NCBI RefSeq assembly: GCF_019145495.1
Contig: NZ_JAHSTU010000007.1
Coordinates: 293,270-357,269 of the forward strand
DNA from: Pseudomonas azerbaijanoccidentalis
GTDB taxonomy: Bacteria; Pseudomonadota; Gammaproteobacteria; Pseudomonadales; Pseudomonadaceae
Length of the DNA stretch: 64,000 bases
Reading direction: 5' to 3'
The notes under the pieces are model-generated. The model searched no databases. It was given only the letters and a program-made list of their open reading frames with translations, and had not been told where the DNA came from. Shown in pieces: positions 1 to 8,204 of this stretch. A program made the translations under genes and the position numbers. Position 1 is the stretch's first letter, and every line of letters begins with the position of its first letter.

Positions 1-1534
1 CACTTCTACCTTGCCTACGCCCCCTCTTGCCGAGGTCTACGATATCGCCGTCATCGGTGGCGGGATCAATGGTGTGGGGATCGCAGCAGACGCCGCCGGT
101 CGTGGCCTCTCGGTGTTCCTTTGCGAAAAGGATGACTTGGCCAGCCATACCTCATCGGCCAGCAGCAAGCTGATCCACGGCGGCCTGCGTTATCTCGAAC
201 ATTATGAGTTCCGCCTCGTACGCGAAGCCCTGGCCGAACGTGAAGTGCTGCTGGCGAAGGCGCCGCACATCGTCAAGCAAATGCGCTTCGTGCTGCCACA
301 CCGCCCGCACTTGCGTCCGGCCTGGATGATCCGCGCGGGCCTGTTTCTGTACGACAATCTCGGCAAACGCGAACAGCTCCAGGGTTCGAAAAGCCTGAAG
401 TTCGGTGCCGACAGCGCACTGAAAAGCGAAATCACCAAAGGCTTTGAATACTCCGACTGCTGGGTCGACGATGCGCGCCTCGTGGTGCTGAACGCCATGG
501 CCGCCCGGGAAAAAGGCGCCCACGTCCATACTCAGACCCGTTGTGTCAGCGCTCGCCGCACCAAAGGCTTGTGGCACCTGCACCTGGAACGCGCCGACGG
601 CAGCCTGTTTTCGATTCGTGCCAAAGCATTGGTGAACGCGGCGGGCCCTTGGGTGGCCAAGTTCATTCGCGACGATTTGAAAATGGAATCCCCGTACGGC
701 ATTCGCCTGATCCAGGGTAGCCACCTGATCGTGCCGAAACTCTACGAAGGCGAACACGCGCACATTCTGCAAAACGAAGATCAGCGCATCGTGTTCACCA
801 TTCCGTACCTGAACCACTTCACCCTGATCGGCACCACCGATCGCGAATACACGGGCGATCCGGCAGCGGTTGCGATCACCGAGGGTGAAACCGATTACCT
901 GCTGAAAGTGGTCAACGCCCACTTCAAAAAGCAGATCAACCGCGACGACATCCTGCACAGCTACTCCGGCGTCCGCCCGCTGTGCAATGACGAATCGGAC
1001 AACCCATCGGCCGTGACCCGCGATTACACCCTAGCGCTGTCGGGTTCCGGCGAAGAAGCCCCACTGTTGTCGGTGTTCGGCGGCAAGTTGACCACGTATC
1101 GCAAACTGGCCGAGTCGGCGCTGGCGCAATTGGCACCGTACTTCACGCACATCCAACCGAGTTGGACTGCCAGTGCGCCCCTGCCGGGCGGCGAAGACAT
1201 GAGCACGCCGCAGGCGTTGAGCTCACAAATTCGTGACCGGTTCGATTGGGTACCGACGGAAATCTCGCGCCGCTGGGCCACCACCTACGGCAGCCGAACC
1301 TGGCGCATGCTCGAAGGCGTGCAAAACCTGAGCGATCTGGGTGAACACATCGGCGGCGGTCTCTACACCCGTGAAGTCGATTACCTGTGCAGCGAAGAAT
1401 GGGCCACCACCGCCCACGACATCCTGTGGCGTCGCAGCAAGCTTGGTTTGTTCACCACACCGGCAGAACAGGACAAGCTCAAGGACTACCTGAACAAGGT
1501 CGAGCAGAACCGCAGCAAGATCGAAGCAGCCTGA
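1..1534 (+). CDS. glpD: Glycerol-3-phosphate dehydrogenase, aerobic (5' end cut by window)
   Basis: GlpD oxidises sn-glycerol-3-phosphate to dihydroxyacetone phosphate at the inner membrane, passing electrons from FAD to ubiquinone. The N-terminal FAD-binding motif VIGGGINGVGIA and the following segment with SSKLIHGGLRYLE are typical of the family, and the C-terminal DAO_C region is present. The frame is open from base 2, where it reads T-S-T-L-P-T-P-P. The internal TTG at base 11 is therefore unlikely to be the start. The true ATG probably lies only a few bases upstream of the window, giving about 510 residues. The gene ends with TGA at 1532-1534, just before a REP hairpin that can serve as its terminator. 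No glp neighbours are visible because the gene is at the window edge. Confidence 0.96.
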   Translation, partial: TSTLPTPPLAEVYDIAVIGGGINGVGIAADAAGRGLSVFLCEKDDLASHTSSASSKLIHGGLRYLEHYEFRLVREALAEREVLLAKAPHIVKQMRFVLPHRPHLRPAWMIRAGLFLYDNLGKREQLQGSKSLKFGADSALKSEITKGFEYSDCWVDDARLVVLNAMAAREKGAHVHTQTRCVSARRTKGLWHLHLERADGSLFSIRAKALVNAAGPWVAKFIRDDLKMESPYGIRLIQGSHLIVPKLYEGEHAHILQNEDQRIVFTIPYLNHFTLIGTTDREYTGDPAAVAITEGETDYLLKVVNAHFKKQINRDDILHSYSGVRPLCNDESDNPSAVTRDYTLALSGSGEEAPLLSVFGGKLTTYRKLAESALAQLAPYFTHIQPSWTASAPLPGGEDMSTPQALSSQIRDRFDWVPTEISRRWATTYGSRTWRMLEGVQNLSDLGEHIGGGLYTREVDYLCSEEWATTAHDILWRRSKLGLFTTPAEQDKLKDYLNKVEQNRSKIEAA

Positions 1535-1546
1535 TCGACAAAGATC

Positions 1547-1636
1547 AAAAGATCGCAGCTTCGCTTCACTCGCAGCGCCTACAGAGGAACGAATTCCCCT
1601 GTAGGAGCTGCGAGTGAAACGAAGCTGCGATCTTTT
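1547..1636. repeat. REP inverted pair between convergent genes
   Basis: Two 37-base arms (1547-1583 and 1600-1636) are inverted copies with 35 of 37 positions matching. Each is bounded by A or T runs, so the element reads as a strong hairpin followed by U residues in both directions. It lies between the stop of glpD and the stop of the convergent reductase gene, and it is probably their shared terminator. The core is the TGTAGGAGCTGC type that recurs through the window. Confidence 0.9.
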
Positions 1637-1654
1637 TTTTCGTATTTGGCAGGT

Positions 1655-2761
1655 TTAGTCGCGAAGGTCCGACTCGTGGATGGGTTGATCACGATGAGTG
1701 GCGCGTTGGTACTGCGCCGGCCAGATGGCCTTGCGTCCCCCGAGATCATCATCGGCGTGCAGCGGCCAGTACGGATCGCGCAACAGTTCGCGCGCCAGGA
1801 AAATGATATCCGCCTGACAGGTGCGCAGAATGTGCTCGGCCTGCGCCGGCTCGGTAATCATCCCCACGGTGCCGGTGGCGATGTCGGCTTCTTTGCGCAC
1901 ACGCTCAGCAAAGCGCGTTTGATAGCCAGGCCCGGTCGGGATCTCCGCGTTGACCGCCGTGCCGCCCGACGACACATCGATCAGGTCTACCCCCAGCGCC
2001 TTCAGGCGTCGCGCCAGTTCGACGGTTTCATCCGGATTCCAGCCATCCTCTACCCAATCCGTGGCCGAAACCCGGACGAATAGGGGCAATTCTTGCGGCC
2101 ATACCGCACGGACCGCCTCCGTAACCTGCAACACCAGGCGAATGCGGTTTTCGAAGGAACCGCCCCATTGATCGCGCCGCTGATTACTCAGCGGTGAAAG
2201 AAATTGATGCAGCAGATAACCATGGGCCGCATGCACTTCCACCACTTTGAACCCGGCTTCCAGCGCGCGCTTGGCTGAATCGACAAAGGCCTGAATCACC
2301 TCGGCGATTTCATCGTCGTCGAGCTGTTTGGGTTGTGTGTGCTGAGGGTCGAATGCAATTGGCGATGGGCCGACCGGCAACCAGCCTCCGTCGTCCGGTT
2401 TTACACTGCCGTGCTTGCCGAGCCACGGCCGATAGGTGCTGGCCTTGCGCCCCGCATGGGCCAACTGAATGCCCGCTACGCCGCCCTGAGCAGCGATGAA
2501 ACGGGTGATGCGTTGCAGCGGTTCGATCTGTTCATCGTTCCACAGACCCAGGTCTTGCGCGGTGATGCGGCCGTCGGCGGTGACCGCCGTGGCTTCGGTA
2601 AACACCAGCCCCGCTCCGCCGATCGCACGGCTGCCGAGGTGGACCAGGTGCCAGTCATTGGCCAGGCCATCGACGCTTGAGTATTGGCACATCGGCGATA
2701 CCGCGATGCGGTTGAGCAGGGTCAATTGGCGAAGGGTATAGGGTTCAAGCAGCAGACTCAT
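1655..2761 (-). CDS. NADH:flavin oxidoreductase, Old Yellow Enzyme family (YqjM/XenA class)
   Basis: A 368-residue FMN-dependent ene-reductase that would use NAD(P)H to reduce activated C=C bonds or xenobiotics in the cytoplasm. The TIM-barrel signatures are in order: NRIAVSPMCQY with the class-specific Cys25, QLAHAGRK with His102, VEVHAAHGYLLHQFLSP near residues 174-190 with the substrate-binding histidine pair, and the C-terminal phosphate-binding GMITEP and ARELLRDPYW segments. Cys25 and the HAGRK motif place it in the thermophilic-like YqjM/XenA class rather than the classical OYE1 class. The ATG at 2761 is preceded by an AGGTGCC ribosome-binding stretch. It stands alone between two REP elements. 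The physiological substrate cannot be told from sequence. Confidence 0.9.
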   Translation of the reverse strand: MSLLLEPYTLRQLTLLNRIAVSPMCQYSSVDGLANDWHLVHLGSRAIGGAGLVFTEATAVTADGRITAQDLGLWNDEQIEPLQRITRFIAAQGGVAGIQLAHAGRKASTYRPWLGKHGSVKPDDGGWLPVGPSPIAFDPQHTQPKQLDDDEIAEVIQAFVDSAKRALEAGFKVVEVHAAHGYLLHQFLSPLSNQRRDQWGGSFENRIRLVLQVTEAVRAVWPQELPLFVRVSATDWVEDGWNPDETVELARRLKALGVDLIDVSSGGTAVNAEIPTGPGYQTRFAERVRKEADIATGTVGMITEPAQAEHILRTCQADIIFLARELLRDPYWPLHADDDLGGRKAIWPAQYQRATHRDQPIHESDLRD

Positions 2762-2936
2762 GGGGCACCTCTCGAATCAGTGGTCAGGCTCCAGGGTTCT
2801 GTTTGAAAAGTCGACGAGTGACAGGAAAAAGCTAAGGCACCCGCCCCCGCGGGCAAAAAATTCGACAAGACGTCACAAGGATAATCAAGCAGTGTTTAGA
2901 GACTAGTCGACATCGGGGCTCAGTGGGGGGTTCAAC

Positions 2937-3000
2937 AAAAGATCGCAGCCTTCGGCAGCGGCCAAAGGCCCGTAGGAGCTGCCGAAGGCTTCGATCTTTT
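2937..3000. repeat. REP inverted pair downstream of recJ
   Basis: Arms of 23 bases (2937-2959 and 2978-3000) are inverted copies with one mismatch. The hairpin begins 6 bases past the recJ stop and carries T runs on both sides, so it probably terminates recJ transcription before the reductase gene. Confidence 0.88.
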
Positions 3001-3005
3001 TATGC

Positions 3006-4715
3006 TTAACGCGGTTCGATATGGGCAATCATCAACTGAACCGTCTCATTGCCGCGAAACTCGTTTACGTCGAGCTTATAGGCCAACTCCACCCACTTGA
3101 TGGTCGGATTCGGCCACACCTCCCGGTCGATGCCAAAGGCAATGCCATCGAGCTTGACCGAGCCACACTCGCTTCTGAGCACCACTTTCAGGTGCCGTTC
3201 GCCGACCACGCGCTGCTCGACCAACTGGAACACCCCGTGAAACAGCGGCTCCGGAAAGTGCTGTCCCCAAGGCCCGGCATGGCGCAGCGCGCGGGCCAGT
3301 TCCAAGTGAAACTCCTCGACCGCCAGCGTGCCGTCCGACAGCAAGCGCCCGGTCAGGTCTTCTTCGCGCAATTGCCGACGCACCTCGGCATCAAACGCTT
3401 CGGCAAACAGCGGGAAATTCGCTTCCGGCAACGTCAGGCCGGCAGCCATCGCGTGGCCGCCGTATTTGGTGATCAGGTTCGGATGCTGCGCCGCCACCAC
3501 ACTCAGGGCGTCACGAATATGAAAGCCCTGGACTGAACGTCCCGAGCCCTTGAGCAGGCCATCCCCGGCATCGGCAAACGCGATGGTCGGGCGGAAATAG
3601 CGCTCCTTCATGCGCGACGCGAGGATACCGATAACCCCCTGATGCCACTCGGGATCGAACAGGCACAAGCCGAACGGCATCGATTCCACCGGCAGATCCT
3701 TGAGCTGAGCCAGCGCTTCACGCTGCATGCCCTGCTCGATGGATTTGCGGTCCTGGTTCATGCCGTCCAGCTGCGCGGCCATTTCGCCGGCAAGGCCGGC
3801 GTCTTCGGTCAACAAGCATTCGATGCCCAGGCTCATGTCATCCAGACGCCCCGCCGCGTTCAGGCGCGGGCCGACAATAAAGCCAAGGTCGGTGGAGGTG
3901 ATGCGCGCGTGATCACGCTTGGCCACTTCGAGGATCGCCTTGATCCCCGGCCGGGCACGACCGGCACGAATCCGCTCCAGTCCCTGATGCACCAGAATGC
4001 GGTTGTTGGCATCCAGCGGCACCACGTCGGCCACACTGCCCAGTGCCACCAGATCGAGCAATTCGCCGATGTTCGGCTGCGGCTTGTTCGCGTACCAGCC
4101 GAGTTCACGCAGCCGCGCGCGCAAAGCCATCAGTACATAGAAAATCACCCCGACACCGGCCAGCGCCTTGCTCGGGAACTCGCAACCCGGCTGATTCGGA
4201 TTGACGATGGCATCGGCCAGCGGCAGTTCATCCCCGGGCAAGTGGTGATCGGTGACCAGCACGTTGAGCCCGGCCTTCTTCGCCGCCGCCACGCCTTCGA
4301 CGCTGGAGATGCCGTTGTCCACGGTGATCAGCAACTGAGGTTGACGCTCCAGCGCTACCGCGACGATCTCCGGCGTCAGGCCGTAGCCGTAGTCGAATCG
4401 ATTGGGCACCAGGTAATCGACATGCGCCGCACCCAGCAAGCGCAAACCCAAAGTGCCCACGGTACTGGCCGTCGCGCCGTCAGCGTCAAAGTCGCCGACG
4501 ATCAGGATCCGCTGACGTTGCTCCAGCGCGGTCACCAGCAAATCCACGGCCGCCTCGATGCCCTTGAGCTTCTGGAACGGAATCAGCCGCGCCAGGCTCT
4601 TGTCCAGCTCGGCTTCGGACTGCACACCCCGCGCCGCATACAGGCGGGTCAGCAAAGGCGGAATATCACCGAGGAAGGGCAAGGTGTCGGGCAGCAGGCG
4701 GGGTTCGATGCGCAT
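3006..4715 (-). CDS. recJ: Single-stranded-DNA-specific 5'-3' exonuclease RecJ
   Basis: RecJ degrades single-stranded DNA 5' to 3' in RecF-pathway recombination, mismatch repair and base-excision repair. At 569 residues it matches the usual length (about 577 in E. coli). The DHH phosphoesterase motifs are intact: ILIVGDFDADGATAS near residue 72, LLITVDNGIS, and VLVTDHHLPGDELP near residue 155, followed by a DHHA1 domain with GGHAMAAGLTL and a C-terminal OB-type domain. The gene starts at the ATG at 4715, 57 bases downstream of yaeQ on the same strand, so the two are probably cotranscribed. A REP hairpin follows the stop. Confidence 0.97.
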   Translation of the reverse strand: MRIEPRLLPDTLPFLGDIPPLLTRLYAARGVQSEAELDKSLARLIPFQKLKGIEAAVDLLVTALEQRQRILIVGDFDADGATASTVGTLGLRLLGAAHVDYLVPNRFDYGYGLTPEIVAVALERQPQLLITVDNGISSVEGVAAAKKAGLNVLVTDHHLPGDELPLADAIVNPNQPGCEFPSKALAGVGVIFYVLMALRARLRELGWYANKPQPNIGELLDLVALGSVADVVPLDANNRILVHQGLERIRAGRARPGIKAILEVAKRDHARITSTDLGFIVGPRLNAAGRLDDMSLGIECLLTEDAGLAGEMAAQLDGMNQDRKSIEQGMQREALAQLKDLPVESMPFGLCLFDPEWHQGVIGILASRMKERYFRPTIAFADAGDGLLKGSGRSVQGFHIRDALSVVAAQHPNLITKYGGHAMAAGLTLPEANFPLFAEAFDAEVRRQLREEDLTGRLLSDGTLAVEEFHLELARALRHAGPWGQHFPEPLFHGVFQLVEQRVVGERHLKVVLRSECGSVKLDGIAFGIDREVWPNPTIKWVELAYKLDVNEFRGNETVQLMIAHIEPR

Positions 4716-4772
4716 GGGGTGACAGAAGCTTCTCTTGGGTACGTAGGATAAAACCGGATGACGTGCGAGGAC

Positions 4773-5315
4773 TTAGCCGCGCTCGCCCGACAACCATTGC
4801 AGCTGGACTTCATGCTGACCACGGTCGTCGGTAACGAAAATCGTCCCTTCGCTGATCATCACGTCCCACTTGATGACGCGGGGCATGTCTTTGGCCAGGG
4901 TTTCCAGGACTTCCTGAGGCACGGCAGCAATGTGGACGTTTTTCAGGTTCTTGATCGCCGGGATCACTTTACCTTCCCAGACGCGCAGGCTGCCGTAAGC
5001 CAGCAGGCTGGTGCGCTCGGTGCGACGCGAGCACCAGGTCAGGCGATCAACGTCGGGCTGGCCGACTTCGATCCAGTGCAGGACGCGGTCATCCAGGCTT
5101 TTTTCCCACAGGGCCGGTTCATCCACTTCTGACAGACCACGGCCAAAAGACAGCTGCTCGTTGTACCAGAGGGCGTAGGCCAGCAGGCGCACGGTCATGC
5201 GCTCTTCGGTTTCCGAAGGGTGACGGGCGATGGTCTGCTTGACGCTCTCGTAGACGCTGCGGTCGAGGTCGGTGAGGTTCAGTTCAAACTTATAGGTCGT
5301 GGACGGCTGGGCCAT
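4773..5315 (-). CDS. yaeQ: YaeQ family protein
   Basis: A 180-residue member of the YaeQ family (PD-(D/E)XK-like fold). E. coli YaeQ was linked to suppression of rfaH-dependent transcription defects, but the biochemical role is unsettled. Recognisable segments are YKFELNLTDLDR at the N-terminus, RMTVRLLAYALWYNEQLSFGRGLSEVDEPALW in the middle, and IKWDVMISEGTIFVTD near the end. The frame extends 20 codons further upstream, but MAQPSTTYKFELNLTD matches the family start, so I place the start at 5315. It lies directly upstream of recJ on the same strand. Confidence 0.9.
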   Translation of the reverse strand: MAQPSTTYKFELNLTDLDRSVYESVKQTIARHPSETEERMTVRLLAYALWYNEQLSFGRGLSEVDEPALWEKSLDDRVLHWIEVGQPDVDRLTWCSRRTERTSLLAYGSLRVWEGKVIPAIKNLKNVHIAAVPQEVLETLAKDMPRVIKWDVMISEGTIFVTDDRGQHEVQLQWLSGERG

Positions 5316-5462
5316 GAACGGGCTTCTTGATACGGGGAAAGGCGGCAAGTCTAACCGATGCAGGCACCAATCCACGAATAGAAGGCGATCTACCTCGCAC
5401 GCCTGACGGTCGGCTATGTTAAAACTCTGTATTCGCTCAACCCTTGTCCTACAGGATCCCGT

Positions 5463-6662
5463 ATGTCGTTGACCGCCAAACCGCTCTCAGGCCTTAAAGT
5501 CGTTGAATTGGGCACGTTGATTGCCGGTCCGTTTGCTTCGCGCATTTGCGCCGAATTCGGTGCCGATGTGGTCAAGGTCGAGTCTCCGGACGGCGGCGAT
5601 CCCCTGCGCAAATGGCGCAAATTGTACGAGGGCACTTCACTGTGGTGGTTTGTCCAGGCGCGCAATAAAAAGTCGCTGACGCTGAATCTGAAGCATCCTG
5701 ATGGCCTGGCGATTCTGAAACAGCTGCTGAGCGAAGCCGACATCCTGATCGAGAACTTCCGTCCCGGTGTGCTGGAAAAACTCGGCCTGGGTTGGGACGT
5801 ATTGCATGCCTTGAACCCGAAGCTGGTGATGGTGCGGCTCTCGGGCTTCGGCCAGACCGGGCCGATGAAAGACCAGCCAGGGTTTGGTGCGGTCGGTGAA
5901 TCCATGGGCGGCCTGCGCTACATCACCGGTTTCGAAGACCGTCCGCCGGTGCGCACCGGGATTTCCATCGGCGACTCGATTGCCGCGCTCTGGGGTGTGA
6001 TCGGCGCGCTGATGGCCTTGCGGCACCGCGAGGTCAACGGCGGCCAGGGCCAAGTGGTCGATGTGGCGCTGTACGAAGCGATCTTCGCCATGATGGAAAG
6101 CATGGTCCCTGAGTTCGACGTGTTTGGGTTTATCCGCGAGCGTACCGGCAACATCATGCCCGGCATCACGCCCTCCTCGATCCACACCAGCGCCGACGGC
6201 AAGCATGTGCAGATCGGCGCCAACGGTGATGCGATCTTCAAACGCTTCATGCTGATCATTGGCCGCGAAGACCTGGCCAACGATCCGCAACTGGCCAGCA
6301 ACGACGGCCGTGACAGCCGTCGCGACGAGCTCTACGGGGTCATCGATCGCTGGGTCAATTCGCTGCCGCTGGACCGGGTCATTGAGCTGCTGAATCAGGC
6401 CGACGTCCCGACCAGCCGGATCTTCAGCGCCGAAGACATGTTCAGTGATCCTCAGTACTTGGCCCGGGAGATGTTCCTGCAGGCCAAACTGCCGGATGGC
6501 AAAGATTTCAAGATGCCGGGCATCGTGCCGAAACTCTCTGATACACCCGGTGATTGTGAATGGGTCGGGCCACAACTGGGCGAGCACAACGCGCAGGTAC
6601 TCCAGGAACTTGGCTATGACGCGTCGCAGATTACACAACTGCGCAAAGACGGAGCCATCTGA
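5463..6662 (+). CDS. CaiB/BaiF family class III CoA-transferase
   Basis: A 399-residue family III CoA-transferase, which moves CoA between carboxylic acids through enzyme-bound anhydride or thioester intermediates. The N-terminal Rossmann-like part holds LSGLKVVELGTLIAGPFASRICAEFGADVVKVE, then SLTLNLKHPDG and LIENFRPGVLEKLGLG, LVMVRLSGFGQTGP, and a GGQGQVVDVALYEA segment near residues 190-205. The C-terminal domain has the usual ADVPTSRIFSAEDM motif. Length is normal for the family. The donor and acceptor acids cannot be inferred because no acyl-CoA dehydrogenase or dicarboxylate gene is adjacent. The next gene overlaps its 3' end. Confidence 0.9.
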   Translation: MSLTAKPLSGLKVVELGTLIAGPFASRICAEFGADVVKVESPDGGDPLRKWRKLYEGTSLWWFVQARNKKSLTLNLKHPDGLAILKQLLSEADILIENFRPGVLEKLGLGWDVLHALNPKLVMVRLSGFGQTGPMKDQPGFGAVGESMGGLRYITGFEDRPPVRTGISIGDSIAALWGVIGALMALRHREVNGGQGQVVDVALYEAIFAMMESMVPEFDVFGFIRERTGNIMPGITPSSIHTSADGKHVQIGANGDAIFKRFMLIIGREDLANDPQLASNDGRDSRRDELYGVIDRWVNSLPLDRVIELLNQADVPTSRIFSAEDMFSDPQYLAREMFLQAKLPDGKDFKMPGIVPKLSDTPGDCEWVGPQLGEHNAQVLQELGYDASQITQLRKDGAI

Positions 6663-7584
6663 GCTGAAGCGTCGGATTGCGCGGTTCATTGAGCACTGCC
6701 TGATACAAAACCGGCGGGCGTTGAGCGCTATGGTGGGCGTGCTGCTGATCGCTATGCTCGCGCCTCCGGCGTTGGCGCAACCCAAAGAAACGCTGGTCTG
6801 GCTTAAACGTGATCTGCCTCCACTGTTCATTTTCGAAGGGCCGAAAAAGGGTCTGGGGATCATCGATCAACTGTTGACGAAACTGATCGCCGGCATGCCC
6901 CAGTACCAACACAGCGTGATGAGGGTCAATCGCGCACGTGGCTTGCAGATGCTCCACGAGCCGTCCCTGACCTGCGATGCAGCGCTGAACTGGAGCAAAG
7001 AACGCGAAAGCTGGATCGCGTTTTCCATCCCGGTATTTCGCGCCATGAGCAATGGCCTGGCCGTGCGCCGTGTTGATCGCGAAGTGTTAGCGCCGTTTAT
7101 CAAGGATGGCGAAGTGGATCTGGCCGCCTTGCTGGCCACCGGTAGCGTGACGCTGGGAATTGTCGCCGAACGTAACTATGGCGAATTCCTTGATGCACTG
7201 CTCAAACAGGCGCCACCCAAGGCGCTGACACTCCATTACGGCAACGACGCGTTAGGCAGCCTGCTGCAAATGCAACGCCTTGGCCGCCTGCGTTTGCTGC
7301 TGGGCTATCGCCCTGAAATCCGCTATCAGGCGCAACAGCAAGGGATCGAGGAGGATGAATTGCAGTTCTACCCGATTCGCGGCACGGGCAAATATTTGTC
7401 CGGCTACATCGGCTGCACCGACACACCGCAGGGTCGACAGGTCATCGCCGAAATCAACCAACTGTTGCGCACCCTGCCTCGCGACTACCTGAGCGAGGCC
7501 TATGCCGCCTGGCTGGACCCGGAAAGCCGCCGCGAATACCTGGAAGCCTCCAGAACCTTTTTCGAGCGCCAGAACGGGCAGTGA
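6616..7584 (+). CDS. Orphan periplasmic solute-binding protein (SBP_bac_3-like)
   Basis: The mature part resembles the small Pseudomonas periplasmic proteins related to amino-acid binding proteins (WLKRDLPPLFIFEGPKKGLGIIDQLLTKLI at the N-terminus, GYIGCTDTPQGRQVIAEINQLLR near the C-terminus). A hydrophobic signal segment, MVGVLLIAMLAPPALA, ends just before QPKETLVW. The start is uncertain. The ATG at 6616 overlaps the CoA-transferase by 47 bases and gives a basic n-region, whereas the ATG at 6730 leaves no positive residue before the hydrophobic core. No permease or ATPase gene is near, so a sensory or scavenging role is as likely as transport. The ligand is unknown. Confidence 0.75.
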   Translation: MTRRRLHNCAKTEPSELKRRIARFIEHCLIQNRRALSAMVGVLLIAMLAPPALAQPKETLVWLKRDLPPLFIFEGPKKGLGIIDQLLTKLIAGMPQYQHSVMRVNRARGLQMLHEPSLTCDAALNWSKERESWIAFSIPVFRAMSNGLAVRRVDREVLAPFIKDGEVDLAALLATGSVTLGIVAERNYGEFLDALLKQAPPKALTLHYGNDALGSLLQMQRLGRLRLLLGYRPEIRYQAQQQGIEEDELQFYPIRGTGKYLSGYIGCTDTPQGRQVIAEINQLLRTLPRDYLSEAYAAWLDPESRREYLEASRTFFERQNGQ

Positions 7585-7594
7585 TAAATCCCGG

Positions 7595-7635
7595 GCAAAA
7601 AGAAACCCCGAGAAGTGGGGAGACGACTCGGGGTT
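7595..7635 (-). terminator. Rho-independent terminator for the DUF3509 gene
   Basis: Inverted arms AACCCCGAG (7604-7612) and CTCGGGGTT (7627-7635) are followed on the minus strand by a T-rich run (complement of 7597-7603). The orientation fits the minus-strand gene that ends at 7755, about 120 bases away, and does not fit the plus-strand gene. Confidence 0.7.
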
Positions 7636-7754
7636 AAACGTGGCCTACATAAAGACCCGTAGCAGCAAGCTACAAGCACCGGAGCACAATGCTTGATCCT
7701 GCTGTTAAAGGCTCTGACTGACCTTGGTGCAGGAAGGTTCCCACAAAAGACGAT

Positions 7755-8042
7755 TCAATTTCGGCTGGCCAACAGCTTGTCTTGAGCGGCATTGCGTAAC
7801 GCCGCGATCACACAGGGCTCCAGGCGTCCTTCCGCAATCAGCACATCACGGTGCAAGCCATCGACCACATCGGTCAGTAATCGCTTGTCGCTTAACTGTG
7901 CCTGATTGAACTCGCGATCGACCACAACCGCGCCGGCCGCGTTCTTCAATGTCACACGGCATTCGCCATGAATGCCTGACGGGGTCAGTGTCACCTGATA
8001 CGGGCTCAGAGCCTCACCGAGCAAGAGACTGATACTTTCCAT
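7755..8042 (-). CDS. DUF3509 domain-containing protein
   Basis: A small protein of about 95 residues that matches the Pseudomonas-restricted DUF3509 family: MESISLLLGEALSPYQVTLT at the N-terminus and VVVDREFNQAQLSDKRLLTDVVDGLHRDVLIAEG in the middle. It has no signal peptide or membrane segment, so it is probably cytosolic. The function is unknown. The frame continues to a GTG at 8054, but ATG at 8042 gives the family N-terminus. It is a single-gene unit with its own terminator downstream. Confidence 0.8.
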   Translation of the reverse strand: MESISLLLGEALSPYQVTLTPSGIHGECRVTLKNAAGAVVVDREFNQAQLSDKRLLTDVVDGLHRDVLIAEGRLEPCVIAALRNAAQDKLLASRN

Positions 8043-8204
8043 CTCGATCACCACTCAATAGTCCGAAAACAAAGTGCCTGGGGCATGTCCACATTAAATG
8101 ACCGCCGGCCCGAGAAGAAAGTTCTGAATACCGAGTGCAAACCAACCTGCGTCCCGGGTCGATAGAGCATGCATGGCAAAGATGACAGAGAAAAAACGCT
8201 CATG

